This document shows, in pieces, positions 1-7,991 of a stretch of DNA of 10,715 nt. Within the stretch, counting starts at the first letter, position 1. Each line of letters begins with the position of its first letter. This stretch comes from Echinococcus granulosus. Lineage: Eukaryota; Platyhelminthes; Cestoda; Cyclophyllidea; Taeniidae. The translations under genes and the position numbers were made by a program. Location: contig NW_020170558.1 of assembly GCF_000524195.1 (NCBI RefSeq), forward strand, positions 14,276 through 24,990, in the 5' to 3' direction. Below the pieces are notes generated by a model. That model saw nothing but the letters and a program-made list of their open reading frames with translations. It ran no database searches and was not told the DNA's origin.

Positions 1-1688
1 AATTAAAAATTTAGTCTTGCAAAGGATGAACATTTGATACTTTAAATTGCATGCATTTAATATCGCGCTACCATGTGTTTCAGGCTCATCCCTATCTGCT
101 TCTAGGAGAGCTTCGTGGTGCATTTCTGCAATCCAGCAACACTTGACAATTTACACAGCAAAAAGGATAAAAGGAGGGCTTCATGGCCTTAAGCATCACT
201 AAATGGTATTCAGAATACCACGTCAGGAACGATAAGCCCATTCAAAACAGTTTATCAACCTACCCCGTTGAGTTTGGGAAGTTTGTCAACGATGATAGTG
301 ATTGCAATGCCCAAATTATTCACTAGCCCAACTCAAGGTCAACAGTCATTCGGAGGAACGTCAACGTGACCTACTCAGTCAAGCCAATATCAACCAAGAA
401 TAGGCCACAATACGATACTTCAATGCTCACATTCGAGGGCAATTGACAAGCCCACAAGCAAGTTTCGTTAAATCGACCCAACTGTGCCGATTGCATTCGA
501 AAACTATCCCCTTCTGTCGCAATTTTTTGCCCAAAAAGCTATACATTCCCACATGTATTGCAAAAAACGTGAAGACTTGTGACCTCAGTTTTAACCACTC
601 ATCATTAATTGTATGTGGTCTTGTCAAAAGCATGGTAGGTGAAAACTTTACCACATTTTCGTACTTGACAACAGCATGTGGAAAATTTGGGTAGATGGGG
701 ATGGGAACATGTAAAGATAGATAGGCGAACCCAAGTGCTTACCATTTGCAAGCAAAAAGGTCCACTCTGCTGTTTCTGCCAGATCTACTGATCCACAGGT
801 TCATTGTATACAAATAGATCAATTTTGTTTGGAGGCGAGTCTGTCTACCCTTCACTGTGGTGGCACAAATCAAAATATGTAACTTTAAAAAAGGTTGTTT
901 TACACGAAGGTGGCAAACAAATAGATAGAAAATACGCAAACGCACACATGAGTAAAAGGATAGAATAATGGGGGGATAGAAACCAAGTATTTTCATCACA
1001 AGTAGTTTTAAGCTGTCTTTGTAAATAATGTGTTTAATCTAGCAGAATATGTAAAACCGAGGCTAAAATGTAAAAAATGCTTACTTGAATTCAACAATAT
1101 ATCAATAAATACACAAACACTCAATTGCAACGCATGCAATTTCTATTATGGCATATTATAGTAAAAGTAATGTTTTAATAATTGTGTTCTTTTGTTTCTA
1201 ATTTATTTTCACAAATTCGCTAAATATATTCTCGGTTGTTTGACTACATATTTGAACTATGTCCAAATACCGATGGGTGTGTTTTGAACCTGTGGTGTGC
1301 AGCGGAGGTCGTTTTATCAAACTCGTTTTTTAAGGGATGCAAGCGATTAAGAGGAATCGGTTGTGGCATTTGCTATTTTTTACACCTTGACAATCCGCAT
1401 GTGAGGAATATAGCGTCCCCACGTGTTAACAGTCGTTTTTTCTCTTGGCCAATGTGTCTGGGTTGAACGTCGGGAATAACCAAATGTGATCGGTTGCCAT
1501 GGCTCTGTGCTAATTGCATTTGACTAGCCTCTGTCGGAAGTGGGGGCTGTTGGCAATTTTGCTATTTGTGTCGAAGGGGTCTGTCCTAACCTACAGTCTT
1601 CGTTATTTGGACTTGCTGGAGAGGAGAATCGCTTGACTTTCGAATAACCTTTGGAAAGAGGAGAATCAGGAACATCTACTCATAACAG
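1..1688. other. Non-coding or unrecognised stretch
   Basis: This AT-rich stretch contains only short open frames of 75-86 codons. They overlap each other on opposite strands (for example near 430-690 and 740-1000) and show no domain or motif I recognise. A CCAAT motif occurs near 1448 inside a slightly GC-richer patch (about 1400-1600), which could mark a promoter, but there is no convincing coding start nearby. I see nothing else here except the palindrome listed separately. Confidence 0.5.
204..220. repeat. Perfect 17-base palindrome
   Basis: TGGTATTC-A-GAATACCA is an exact inverted repeat of 8 bases on each side of a single central A. It could form a dyad binding site for a dimeric protein, but a one-base loop makes it a poor hairpin. 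There is no adjacent gene to give it a role, and one such palindrome in 10.7 kb may be chance. Confidence 0.4.
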
Positions 1689-1848
1689 GTAATTACTGTC
1701 ATGCTCTTTCAAATAGTATTTATGCGTAGATACGCCTTTAAGTGTTAGGAAGTGCGTAATGGACATCCTTATTAGTACATTTAGACAATCACATACGAAT
1801 GCTTGAGACTGCATCACCTCACTCGTCATTTTTACGGGTGGTTTGCAG
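1689..1848 (+). other. Possible 160-base intron
   Basis: A donor-like ACAG|GTAATT occurs at 1688/1689 and an acceptor-like GGTTTGCAG|G ends at 1848. The flanking sequence would join to short frames such as NLWKEENQEHLL upstream and GILVKISLSEWNASDILYP downstream, but none stays open for long and the phases do not combine well. It may be an untranslated-exon intron or chance. The downstream flank runs straight into repeat copy A. Confidence 0.18.
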
Positions 1849-1869
1849 GGAATATTGGTGAAAATTTCT

Positions 1870-2124
1870 CTATCTGAATGGAATGCATCCGATATCCTGT
1901 ATCCTAACGCTCATTTGGTCTCCAGCTAAGGCTTCCTCTACCATGAGTGTTCTGCTGCTAGTCGCCGAGAATGCACTCGCAAATGTTTGAGACAAGGCTG
2001 GGTCAATGTCGACTTCTGTGAGTAATGGATTTTCTTCCTCACATTGCTCGTATTCCATCTCCACCCCCAGGCAAGTATTCATAAACATTCTAGCTAACTC
2101 GTAGTAATTTCGAAGTGACGACAT
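1870..2124 (-). pseudogene. Candidate terminal exon, duplicated gene, copy A
   Basis: The minus-strand frame runs 84 codons from ATG (2124) to a stop and begins MSSLRNYYELARMFMNTCLG. Its middle is acidic (EYEQCEEENP), followed by VEEALAGDQMSVRI. An acceptor-like CACTGAACAG lies just before the ATG, so it may be the last exon of a minus-strand gene rather than a complete protein. I recognise no family. Copy B has the same frame but with a stop after the first four codons and a deletion. Of the duplicated blocks this is the one that could still be functional, but its relatives elsewhere in copy A are broken, so I treat it as a probable relic. Confidence 0.35.
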
Positions 2125-2304
2125 TACTGTTCAGTGCTTTGTTTTTAGGTCCACATATGCGAGTATCATTTTGCTTCCTTATGCTCTGTTGTTTTTCGCC
2201 ACTTGCTCACTGCAGTTCTTCTGTCTGCTTATCGCCGGGCATAGCTGCATGTAAAATTTTGCAGACAATATAACTCGGATGTGAAAATGAGGAAGATAAC
2301 TTAC

Positions 2305-2381
2305 TTTTTAGCTGTTATCATGGCCAATGCACTCGATACTATGCAGATTTGTTTACAACTTGCAGAAGTGATTATTATTCG
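2305..2381 (-). pseudogene. Candidate short exon, copy A
   Basis: On the minus strand 77 bases are open (RIIITSASCKQ... LAMITAKK) and end at a consensus-like donor, AAAAA|GTAAGT (2304-2299). In copy B the equivalent 77 bases (5137-5213) have the same length, are also open in this frame, and end at AAAAA|GTGAGT. A stop codon lies immediately 5' of the open stretch in both copies, so any acceptor must fall inside it. No family is recognised, and the substitutions fall on all codon positions. Confidence 0.22.
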
Positions 2382-2665
2382 TTAGGGTGAATACTGGTCC
2401 CTGAAAACTATTCTGAGTAGCATGTGTTAAGGGGTAACATCCCAGCTACAGTCATTGGAAGTCTTCACAGACTATGTTAGCAGTATTGACAAAGGAGGAA
2501 ACTTCTAAGGATATTAAAGGCACTGAACTCCTTACTGCTCTTCACGACTCGTGCATGATGCGAAAATTGAACCGGTTTTCTCCGTTTTCGTTGTGTTTCA
2601 GGCACGAGTTGCATTATTTTACATCGGTAAACTGGGCCCTTCGTGATTTTCTTACTCCCAGATCA

Positions 2666-2824
2666 CCCTTTGATTTTCGGTCCGTCAGAAAGGGCAGTGC
2701 CGTGGCGGGTCCCTCCCCGGGCCTCGAGGGCAGCGCCAACGTTGCTTCCAACGATCACGGTCGTGCGTTCTCCACCGCCCTTGGCGTGGTCGACCTTATA
2801 TGCGCCCCCAACTCTTATTACATG
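2666..2824 (-). pseudogene. Candidate GC-rich exon, copy A, with in-frame stop
   Basis: This GC-rich island in AT-rich surroundings has a minus-strand open frame reading YKVDHAKGGGERTTVIVGSN, continuing to GTALSDGPKIKG and then TGA (2663-2665). Copy B has CGA at that place and stays open, so the TGA looks like a nonsense change in copy A just ahead of a donor-like GGGA|GTAAGA. Both plus-strand overlapping frames are also open for long distances (see findings), so strand assignment is uncertain. I do not recognise the protein family. Confidence 0.3.
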
Positions 2825-2839
2825 TTAATTTTCACTCAC

Positions 2840-2861
2840 TTAGATTAGTATTAGATTAGTA
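2840..2861. repeat. 11-base tandem direct repeat
   Basis: TTAGATTAGTA is present twice in exact tandem. Copy B has only a degraded equivalent with one clear TTAGATTAGT near 5750, so the doubling is probably a recent slippage event in copy A. Confidence 0.6.
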
Positions 2862-2929
2862 TTACTTGTGTGTTCACTTGGTTAGTTTATTCAACCTTGC
2901 ACCAAGCATAAATAAGTGCAATTGTCTAA

Positions 2930-3133
2930 TTACGGCTCTTCGACCGCAACAGGCATTCTCAAAGTGGTAATGTGAAAGACTGAAACCCCAACAATGGGCC
3001 GCGTCGACACTGCGTTCGCCGTGCCTGGGACCGCATATTCACGTAGCGTTTCGATAGTCTCGACGTCATCATATAGCGATTGTACCATCTCTTTCTCGAG
3101 AAGACTGACATCCCTTGGAAATTGGGCTGTCAA
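2930..3133 (-). pseudogene. Candidate exon, copy A
   Basis: The minus-strand frame contains EKEMVQSLYDDVETIETLRE, then YAVPGTANAVSTRPIVGVSV, and ends VAVEEP-stop. An acceptor-like CTGCTCATTGACAG precedes it, and a donor-like GAGCC|GTAATT overlaps its end, so it could be an internal exon. Copy B preserves the frame over about 52 codons (LRDYAASGTANPAPAQ). When the two are compared codon by codon, changes are spread almost equally over positions 1, 2 and 3, so neither copy appears to be held as protein. Family unknown. Confidence 0.3.
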
Positions 3134-3744
3134 TGAGCAGCAGGTGCGTTTGATTTGTTTCTCTTATAAACACGTTTTGGGTCTTTCATAGAAACCTGCA
3201 CACTTTATGTTCATTGAGTGTTTCCTCAGTGCAAATGGTGTTTAAGTTATTTCAAACAAATCAAGCTTATCAATTTTCCGATGTGTAGATTCTCAAAGCA
3301 TAAATTTGGCTTCCTGTTGCGCCAAAATTCAGCAATCTTTCTCCTCTGTTGCATCACTAGAAGTAGTACGTCGGAAGTGTGTTTGCGCATGTTGCGAGGT
3401 ACTTAGTTGGCTCTTATCATCAGGTTTTTATAATGCCGCATCATCATTCTTACATAGTTAAGCACTTCTCGCCTGCATTGCAGTGTGAACATTCTCGATA
3501 GAGTGGTAATGGTGGTGATGGGACTATCAGTCGTAGTAACTTCTTAGTCGTATCTTGATTCATGTAATGTAGTCATTCAGCAATTAAAGAGCACTCTCTA
3601 AATGATGGTGCGTATTGGGTGGAAGATTGGGCTTTCCTCTGGATCTTGTATGCATGTGAATTGAGGGGGTAATGAATAGTTACAGTAAAATTACCTACCA
3701 TCTGTGTGTTGGTAATTTCATTTACTTTAGTAAATAAATGAACA

Positions 3745-4442
3745 ATTGCATGCCGATTTGAAAGCGACTTTGAGATCCGCTTTTGAATAATTCATATGTA
3801 TTTCCAGTACTGCTGACTGGGTTGATCTTAGTTCATCGGGGGCCTGAAAAATTGAATGCAAATTGAAGATATGCAAGTGAATAAGTCAGCTTTGTTTTCG
3901 GTAATGGTAGGTAGACTACGTAAACTTCATCGAAAACATGCCGAATCAAAGGCGAATTTAGGGTCAGCTCTTGAATAATTTAACTCTGTTTACGTTAGTG
4001 CTGGCTGCAATAAGCTCAATTCATCGGTGTCATGCCAAAATGAATAAGAATTTAAGCTGTGCATTTGAACAATTTGGCTCTATTTACATTGGCGCTGGCA
4101 AGATTAGGGACAGGACACATGATTCGTGCTGTATTGAATGAAGTATGAGACTGGCCCTTGAATAACTTAGTACTGACTGCGGTAATTTCGGTCGGGTTGA
4201 TCTCATTTCTTCTTGAGCCCGCAAAATTGAATGCGAATGTAAGACATTCCATTGAATAAATTTACAACATTTATAGTAATGCTGACTAAAGTAAGTTCAT
4301 ATTAACGATCATATCCTGAATTAAATGCCAATTTAAGATTTATTCTTTGAAAGGTTTACACCGCAAATGTAGAGTATGCTCCTAAATAATGGTTCTGATT
4401 AGAAAAAATGCTTCCTAATGAAAGCTAAATACAACGAGAAAA
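3745..4442. repeat. Degenerate 94-base tandem array (about 7 units)
   Basis: Units open with TTGAATAATT-like words whose second T falls at 3784, 3878, 3972, 4066, 4159, 4253 and 4348, giving spacings of 94, 94, 94, 93, 94 and 95. Within units the order repeats: TTTACRTTAGTGCTGRCTG-like, then GTTGATCTCATTTCATCGG-like, then GCAAAATTGAATGCGAAT-like, then TTTAAGA. A partial unit (GCATGCCGATTTGAAAGCGA) precedes the first full one. The units are strongly diverged, so this is an old minisatellite. It contains no open frame of note, and copy B is not followed by an equivalent array. Confidence 0.85.
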
Positions 4443-4780
4443 ACGGAAGTGAATGGTAATTTAAGGGAAAAATAAAACTTGAGCAAAAATTTGCTAATGC
4501 AAATGAGAAGAAAAAAGACATAGAGATAGAATGCCAAATAAATGAAACATAAAATTCACTATTTTCCACCAATTACATGAAAAGCAGTGCGAATACGCTG
4601 CTAGCATAAAAAGTTAGATATTAGATTGTATGTCGGTGTTAGTTGGTGTTTGTGTGACGCAGGTGTGGAGTAAATGAGTTGGTGCTGCCGTTTTGTTGCT
4701 GCAAGTGTAACGCAAAGCCATGGTAGCAATGTGAGAGGTATAGGGGAGTGGGAGAGAGAGAGAGAGGTGGTGGAACGAGC
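4443..4780. other. AT-rich spacer before copy B
   Basis: The left part is A-rich, with vestigial words resembling the 94-base unit (GTGAATGGTAATTTAAGGG near 4450). Beyond about 4560 no repeat unit is recognisable. I see no gene here. The 65-codon minus-strand frame that reaches in from copy B at 4639-4836 reads through the GA microsatellite and is not convincing. Confidence 0.45.
4751..4767. repeat. GA microsatellite
   Basis: An uninterrupted run of about seven GA dinucleotides lies 14 bases before the left edge of copy B. It is a simple repeat close to a duplication boundary. A role in the duplication is possible but not shown. Confidence 0.8.
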
Positions 4781-4782
4781 CC

Positions 4783-4972
4783 GATAACCTCTGTCCTGAT
4801 GCTCATTGGATCTTTATTTAGAGCTTCCTCTTCCAAGAGTGTTATGCGGTTAGTCGCCGAGACTGCACTCGTAAGCGTTTATGACTCGGTTTATATTCTT
4901 TTTCTACCCCTAGACAAGTATCCATAGACACTCTAGCCAGTTCGTAGTGATTTCAAAATGACGGCATTGCCG
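4783..4972 (-). pseudogene. Broken equivalent of terminal exon, copy B
   Basis: On the minus strand this reads MPSF, a TGA stop, then NHYELARVSMDTCLGVEKEY, matching copy A's MSSLRNYYELARMFMNTCLG. After that a deletion removes most of the acidic section and shifts the frame. The last part returns as LEEEALNKDPMSIRTEVIG in another frame. The early stop plus frameshifting deletion make this block non-functional. Confidence 0.6.
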
Positions 4973-5136
4973 TTCAATGCTTTATTTTTTAGACCCATTT
5001 TGTTCCCGTATGCTCTTTTATTTTTTTGCTGCTTGCTCACTGCGGTTCGTCTATGTCCGCTTATTGTCGTGCATAGCTGGATGGAAAATTTTGCAGATAA
5101 TATAACTCGAGCGTGAGAGTGAGGGAGGCAACTCAC

Positions 5137-5213
5137 TTTTTATCTGTCATCATATCCAGTTTACACGTCACGATGTAGTTATGCTTACAACACGCAAAAG
5201 TGGTAATTAGTCG
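5137..5213 (-). pseudogene. Candidate short exon, copy B
   Basis: This is the same length (77 bases) and frame as 2305-2381. The minus strand reads RLITTFACCKHNYIVTCKLD and on to MMTDKK before the donor-like AAAAA|GTGAGT. Only substitutions separate it from copy A. The lack of indels and the retained donor hint at an exon ancestry on the minus strand. Family unknown. Confidence 0.22.
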
Positions 5214-5459
5214 TTAGGGCGAGTATTGGCCCTCGAAAAATGCTCTGAGTAGCATATGTGTTAAGGGACAACATAATAACTAGAGTCTTTAGAAAATCCT
5301 CCTAGACTGTTAGCGGTATTGACAAAGGAGGAAACTAATGAGGATACTGAAGGTACTGAACTCCATACTGCTCTTCACGACTTGTGTATGATGAGGAATT
5401 TGAGTTGGTTTTCTCCATTTTCGTTGTTTCAGGCACGTGTGGAATTATTCATATGGTTA

Positions 5460-5627
5460 AACTGAGTCCTTCATGATTTGCCTACTCATGCATCGCCCTT
5501 CGGTATTCGGTCCGGCAGAAAGGGCAGTGCCGTGGTGGGTCCCTCCTCGTGACTCGACGACCGCGCCAACATTGCTTCCAACGCTCACGGTCATGCGTTC
5601 TCCGCCTTCCCTGTCGTTGTCGATCTT
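5460..5627 (-). pseudogene. GC-rich candidate exon, copy B
   Basis: The minus-strand frame is open for 56 codons between two stops and reads KIDNDREGGERMTVSVGSNV, continuing GAVVESRGGTHHGTALSAGP. It matches copy A's GGGERTTVIVGSN...GTALSDGP. It lacks copy A's in-frame TGA, but the donor-like GTAAGA of copy A is GTAGGC here. A plus-strand frame of 84 codons covers the same bases and is an alternative reading. Confidence 0.28.
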
Positions 5628-5777
5628 CTACGCGGCTGCGATTTATTACAGGTCAGCTTCCCCTCAATTCCCGTCTTACTTATTTCCTCTTCCCCTCTTA
5701 AAGGCCGATGAGAGTTTTGTTGCTTAGATTATCATTATTGGTGCATTTATTAGATTAGTTTATCCAACTTGGTATCA

Positions 5778-5957
5778 AACATGAGTATACTTGTGTAGCG
5801 ACAGCTCTTCAATCGCAACAATCGGTTTCAAAATAGAAATGTGAAGGACTCTATCTCCTGCAATGAGCTGCGCCGGTGCGGGGTTTGCCGTGCCTGATGC
5901 CGCATAGTCACGGAGCGTTTCGTCAGTCCCGATGCTGTCATGCAACAATTGCACGAC
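5778..5957 (-). pseudogene. Candidate exon, copy B
   Basis: The minus-strand frame of 60 codons reads VVQLLHDSIGTDETLRDYAA, continuing SGTANPAPAQLIAGDRVLHI. It corresponds to copy A's VQSLYDDVETIETLREYAVP. A TAA stop sits right at the 5' edge where copy A continues to an acceptor-like site, and the acceptor TGACAG of copy A is not preserved. These changes argue that copy B no longer makes this protein. Confidence 0.35.
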
Positions 5958-6605
5958 TTATCGCCCGAAAAGACTGCCATCCCCCGTATGGAGGGTTTTC
6001 ACTGACCAGGAGGTGCTTTTAGTCAGTTTATCTCATTACCTTGCTTTTTAAGTCATTCATGGAAGTTTACTTACTTTAGATGCATTGCTTCCCCTTGTAA
6101 AAATATGCTTAATCTGTTTAAAATGACCTGATCAAGTTTCCGACATGTGGATTATCATAGCATTAATTTGGCTCTCCGTTGGACGAGAATACAGTAATCA
6201 GCCTTCTTCATTGCATTACTTTAGGCAGTACGTTAGGAGGGTGTATTTCTTCGTGTCGTGAGTTTCTCAGTTGTTCCTTGTATCATCGGATCCTTTAAAG
6301 CTATATCGTCACCTTCATGCGGTGGAGCGCTTCTCGCTTAAATGTCGACAAACATATTCTTGAGAGAATGGTATAAGCGGTACTGGAAATACGATTCGTC
6401 GCGACTTTAATCATGCCTTGGTTTGTGGAATCTAGTCACTTGTCATTTGAAGAGCTCTCTCCAAACAGCAGTATGTATCGGGTGGTTGATTGGGATTCTA
6501 TCTGGATCATGCATTCATATGAATCGAATAGGTAATGATTACCAAAGGAAAAATTACCTGCAATCTGTTTTTTGCTAATTTTTCTCATAAATAAACTACT
6601 CATTG

Positions 6606-7300
6606 TGAGCTTGGGTCGCCTTTGCCGCATTGTACTTTAGCAGGGGTACTTGTCCACGCGCCGCGTGTGTGACCTAAGCGAAGCCTCAAATCTTAGTTCT
6701 ATTTTGAATGTCAAACACAGGGTGATTCTGTTGCTGTTAGCACTGACTCGATTATGATGGCCAACATTGCAAAAGTTATGAGGGTAGAACCTTTATTACA
6801 AATTATGCTCAAATTCACTATTCACGTAGATATCCCTCGCCTAAGATCGGTTGATCTATCATGTTTCCGTATGCACCTTACTATTGATGTTGGGGGTGTG
6901 AATAGTAGGTGGAACCTTGAAACCCTTTAACACCTCTCTGGACTGTACTCTGTCGCCTTGCACAGTTGTGAAGGTACAATTTGTGGTAATATTTTTGCCG
7001 AATGTTTGCGAGGTCAAACAAGTAACCTCCGAGGCAGTTTATTAATCACTTGGCATTCACGAAATGCACCTCTCTTTTGACTGACCTACCATTGCTGCAG
7101 TTTGAGGTGTGTCCGTCTGGCGTCGCGTATATGTGACACGCATTCTCCCCACGAAATTTCCACCAAAACCTTTTGTGGCACCCTTCAGCACATCCATTCA
7201 AACTAATTGACTTGTTAAACAAGACTTGATAGTTTTAATTAAACGAGATGCGAAGAATAGTGGAAGTGGAGTGCTAATGACGAAAGAATGAAGGTAGGCA
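6606..7300. other. Unassigned stretch 5' of the USP relic
   Basis: No open frame of note and no repeat. If the USP relic once had its catalytic cysteine exon, it should lie here. The only hints are a weak NLRGSLLIT reading at 7024-7050 and LLQFEVCP at 7092-7115 (see findings). Otherwise I see nothing. Confidence 0.4.
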
Positions 7301-7405
7301 GCGTTGAATCTGCCAAATTGAAGGCTGCAAGTAGTGTGCATTTCGCTGTAGGATGTCCACGAGTTGTGTGCCTCTTCTATGGACCAAATGGAAGATAGCG
7401 GATCG
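7301..7405 (+). pseudogene. USP relic block 1: (Q)DVHEL helix region
   Basis: One frame reads LNLPN, TGA (7319), RLQVVCISL, TAG (7349), then DVHELCASSMDQMEDSGSER. USPs have (Q)QDAHEL followed by a helix ending in L-E-D/E at this place. TAG at 7349 would be one change from CAG (Gln), restoring LQDVHEL, and TGA at 7319 one change from TGG (Trp). USP30 has a Trp at about that distance upstream. Alternatively CTGTAG could be an intron acceptor and the exon would begin at GAT (7352). Confidence 0.65.
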
Positions 7406-7659
7406 GAGAGACGGTTCTGCGAGGTGTCGAGGATTTGCTCACAGTCTGGCGTCTTTGTCCCCTTCCACCTATCTCTGCCAATAGCGATATGCCTGCTGAC
7501 GTCGCTATCGCCAGCACGATTACTGATGGCGTACAGCACTTTGGCTAGTTTCGTACTCAGCTCCTTTCATCGGTTCATTGCATCCCAGTTTTTTGCATCA
7601 TATGCTCTTATCATGGTTAATTACGTCTTGTCCCCTAGTCCTGCACTATTCCCATCCCA
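7406..7659 (+). pseudogene. USP relic block 2: zinc-ribbon-like region
   Basis: In a frame shifted by two from block 1 the text reads ETVLRGVEDLLTVWRL..., then a TAG (7546), then FRTQLLSSVHC, CIIC, two more stops (7618, 7636), and SCTIPIP ending at the donor. USPs have F-x-G-x-L-x-S at this point, then Cys pairs of the zinc ribbon, then S-L-x-I-P. The F-to-first-Cys distance (11 residues) equals that in human USP30 as I recall it. The match is clear at both ends and weak in the middle. Confidence 0.55.
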
Positions 7660-7711
7660 GTGAGTTAAAACGACAACGTCTCTTTTATTCATTTTAATTG
7701 AATAATTTTAG
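7660..7711 (+). other. Short 52-base intron in the USP relic
   Basis: The donor CCA|GTGAGT at 7660 matches the consensus, and the interval ends ATAATTTTAG at 7711 after a T-rich stretch. It separates TIPIP (block 2) from the next Cys-containing block exactly where USP alignments continue. A retained intron shows that the relic did not arise through an mRNA. The reading phase does not continue across it, consistent with later indels. Confidence 0.6.
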
Positions 7712-7991
7712 GTTAGTTCTTTGCTGGTATAAACGTCGCGATGACTGCACACGAAGAAAGTGTTGTCTGAAGAAACGGCGGTGTACCGCTGCTCAGTGGA
7801 GACTTGGCTGAGTGGTGAGTTTTGTACACCGAAGCGTCTCACCGGAATCCACTATCCTCAATGTCGTATGGCGATAGTGAACGACCTATCACCGCTAGTG
7901 TCAAATTGCAGCTCCGTCTGTTTCCTCGCCAAGAACCTGTGTCGTCGGTCGATTGCTTTGCCTCCATGGCAGCAACAACAATGATAACAAC
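7712..7991 (+). pseudogene. USP relic block 3: second Cys pair, poorly preserved
   Basis: One frame from 7713 reads LVLCWYKRRDDCTRRKCC and is closed by a TGA near 7812. USP30 has a C-D-x-C-T-K segment here. The first Cys would be Arg (CGC for TGC at 7737) and the second Cys is 7746-7748. The rest up to 7991 shows no sure USP match, apart from a low-complexity Asn run (SNNNDNN, about 7970-7991) leading into the next block. Other frames are open here by chance. Confidence 0.4.

Larger units (their letters stand above)
1889..3745. repeat. Segmental duplication, copy A
   Basis: This segment matches 4781-6605 in the same orientation along almost its whole length. Shared landmarks are the GTTAGTCGCCGAGA-like block (A about 1960, B about 4850), the run GACAAAGGAGGAAACT (A about 2488, B about 5318), AGAAAGGGCAGTGCCGTGG (A about 2688, B about 5517) and ACGTAGCGTTTCG versus ACGGAGCGTTTCG (A about 3040, B about 5910). 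The offset moves only from 2892 at the left end to about 2857 at the right, so indels are few. Divergence looks even across open and non-open parts, as expected for an old neutral duplication. Similarity ends at about 3745, where the 94-base array starts. Confidence 0.9.
4781..6605. repeat. Segmental duplication, copy B
   Basis: This is the second copy of the unit described at 1889-3745, in the same orientation. The left edge (CCGATAACCT...GCTCATTGGA) and the right edge (CATAAATAAACTAC near 6590, matching AGTAAATAAATGAAC near 3730) are fairly sharp. Copy B is slightly shorter, carries more stops and a deletion in the 1870-2124-equivalent block, but lacks the in-frame stop that copy A has in the GC-rich block. 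The sequence beyond about 6605 shows no similarity to the 94-base array that follows copy A. Confidence 0.88.

Noticed and set aside
427..694. Overlapping open frames on both strands (75 and 83 codons)
   Set aside because: They have no motif, no splice signals and no supporting repeat copy. Frames of this length are expected by chance in 10.7 kb.
739..999. 86-codon minus-strand frame with hydrophobic segments
   Set aside because: The AT-rich sequence gives Phe/Leu/Ile-rich translations by composition alone, and no domain is recognisable.
3745..4442. The 94-base array as a CRISPR array
   Set aside because: The whole 94-base unit repeats with no unique spacers between constant repeats, and the setting is eukaryotic.
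4933..5136. Minus-strand peptide MGLKNKALNGNAVILKSLRT resembling a USP cysteine box
   Set aside because: The key G-N-T-C-F core is absent, the frame lies in repeat copy B, and the strand is opposite to the USP relic.
7198..7539. 113-codon minus-strand open frame
   Set aside because: It is antisense to the DVHEL block of the USP relic and has no family features of its own.
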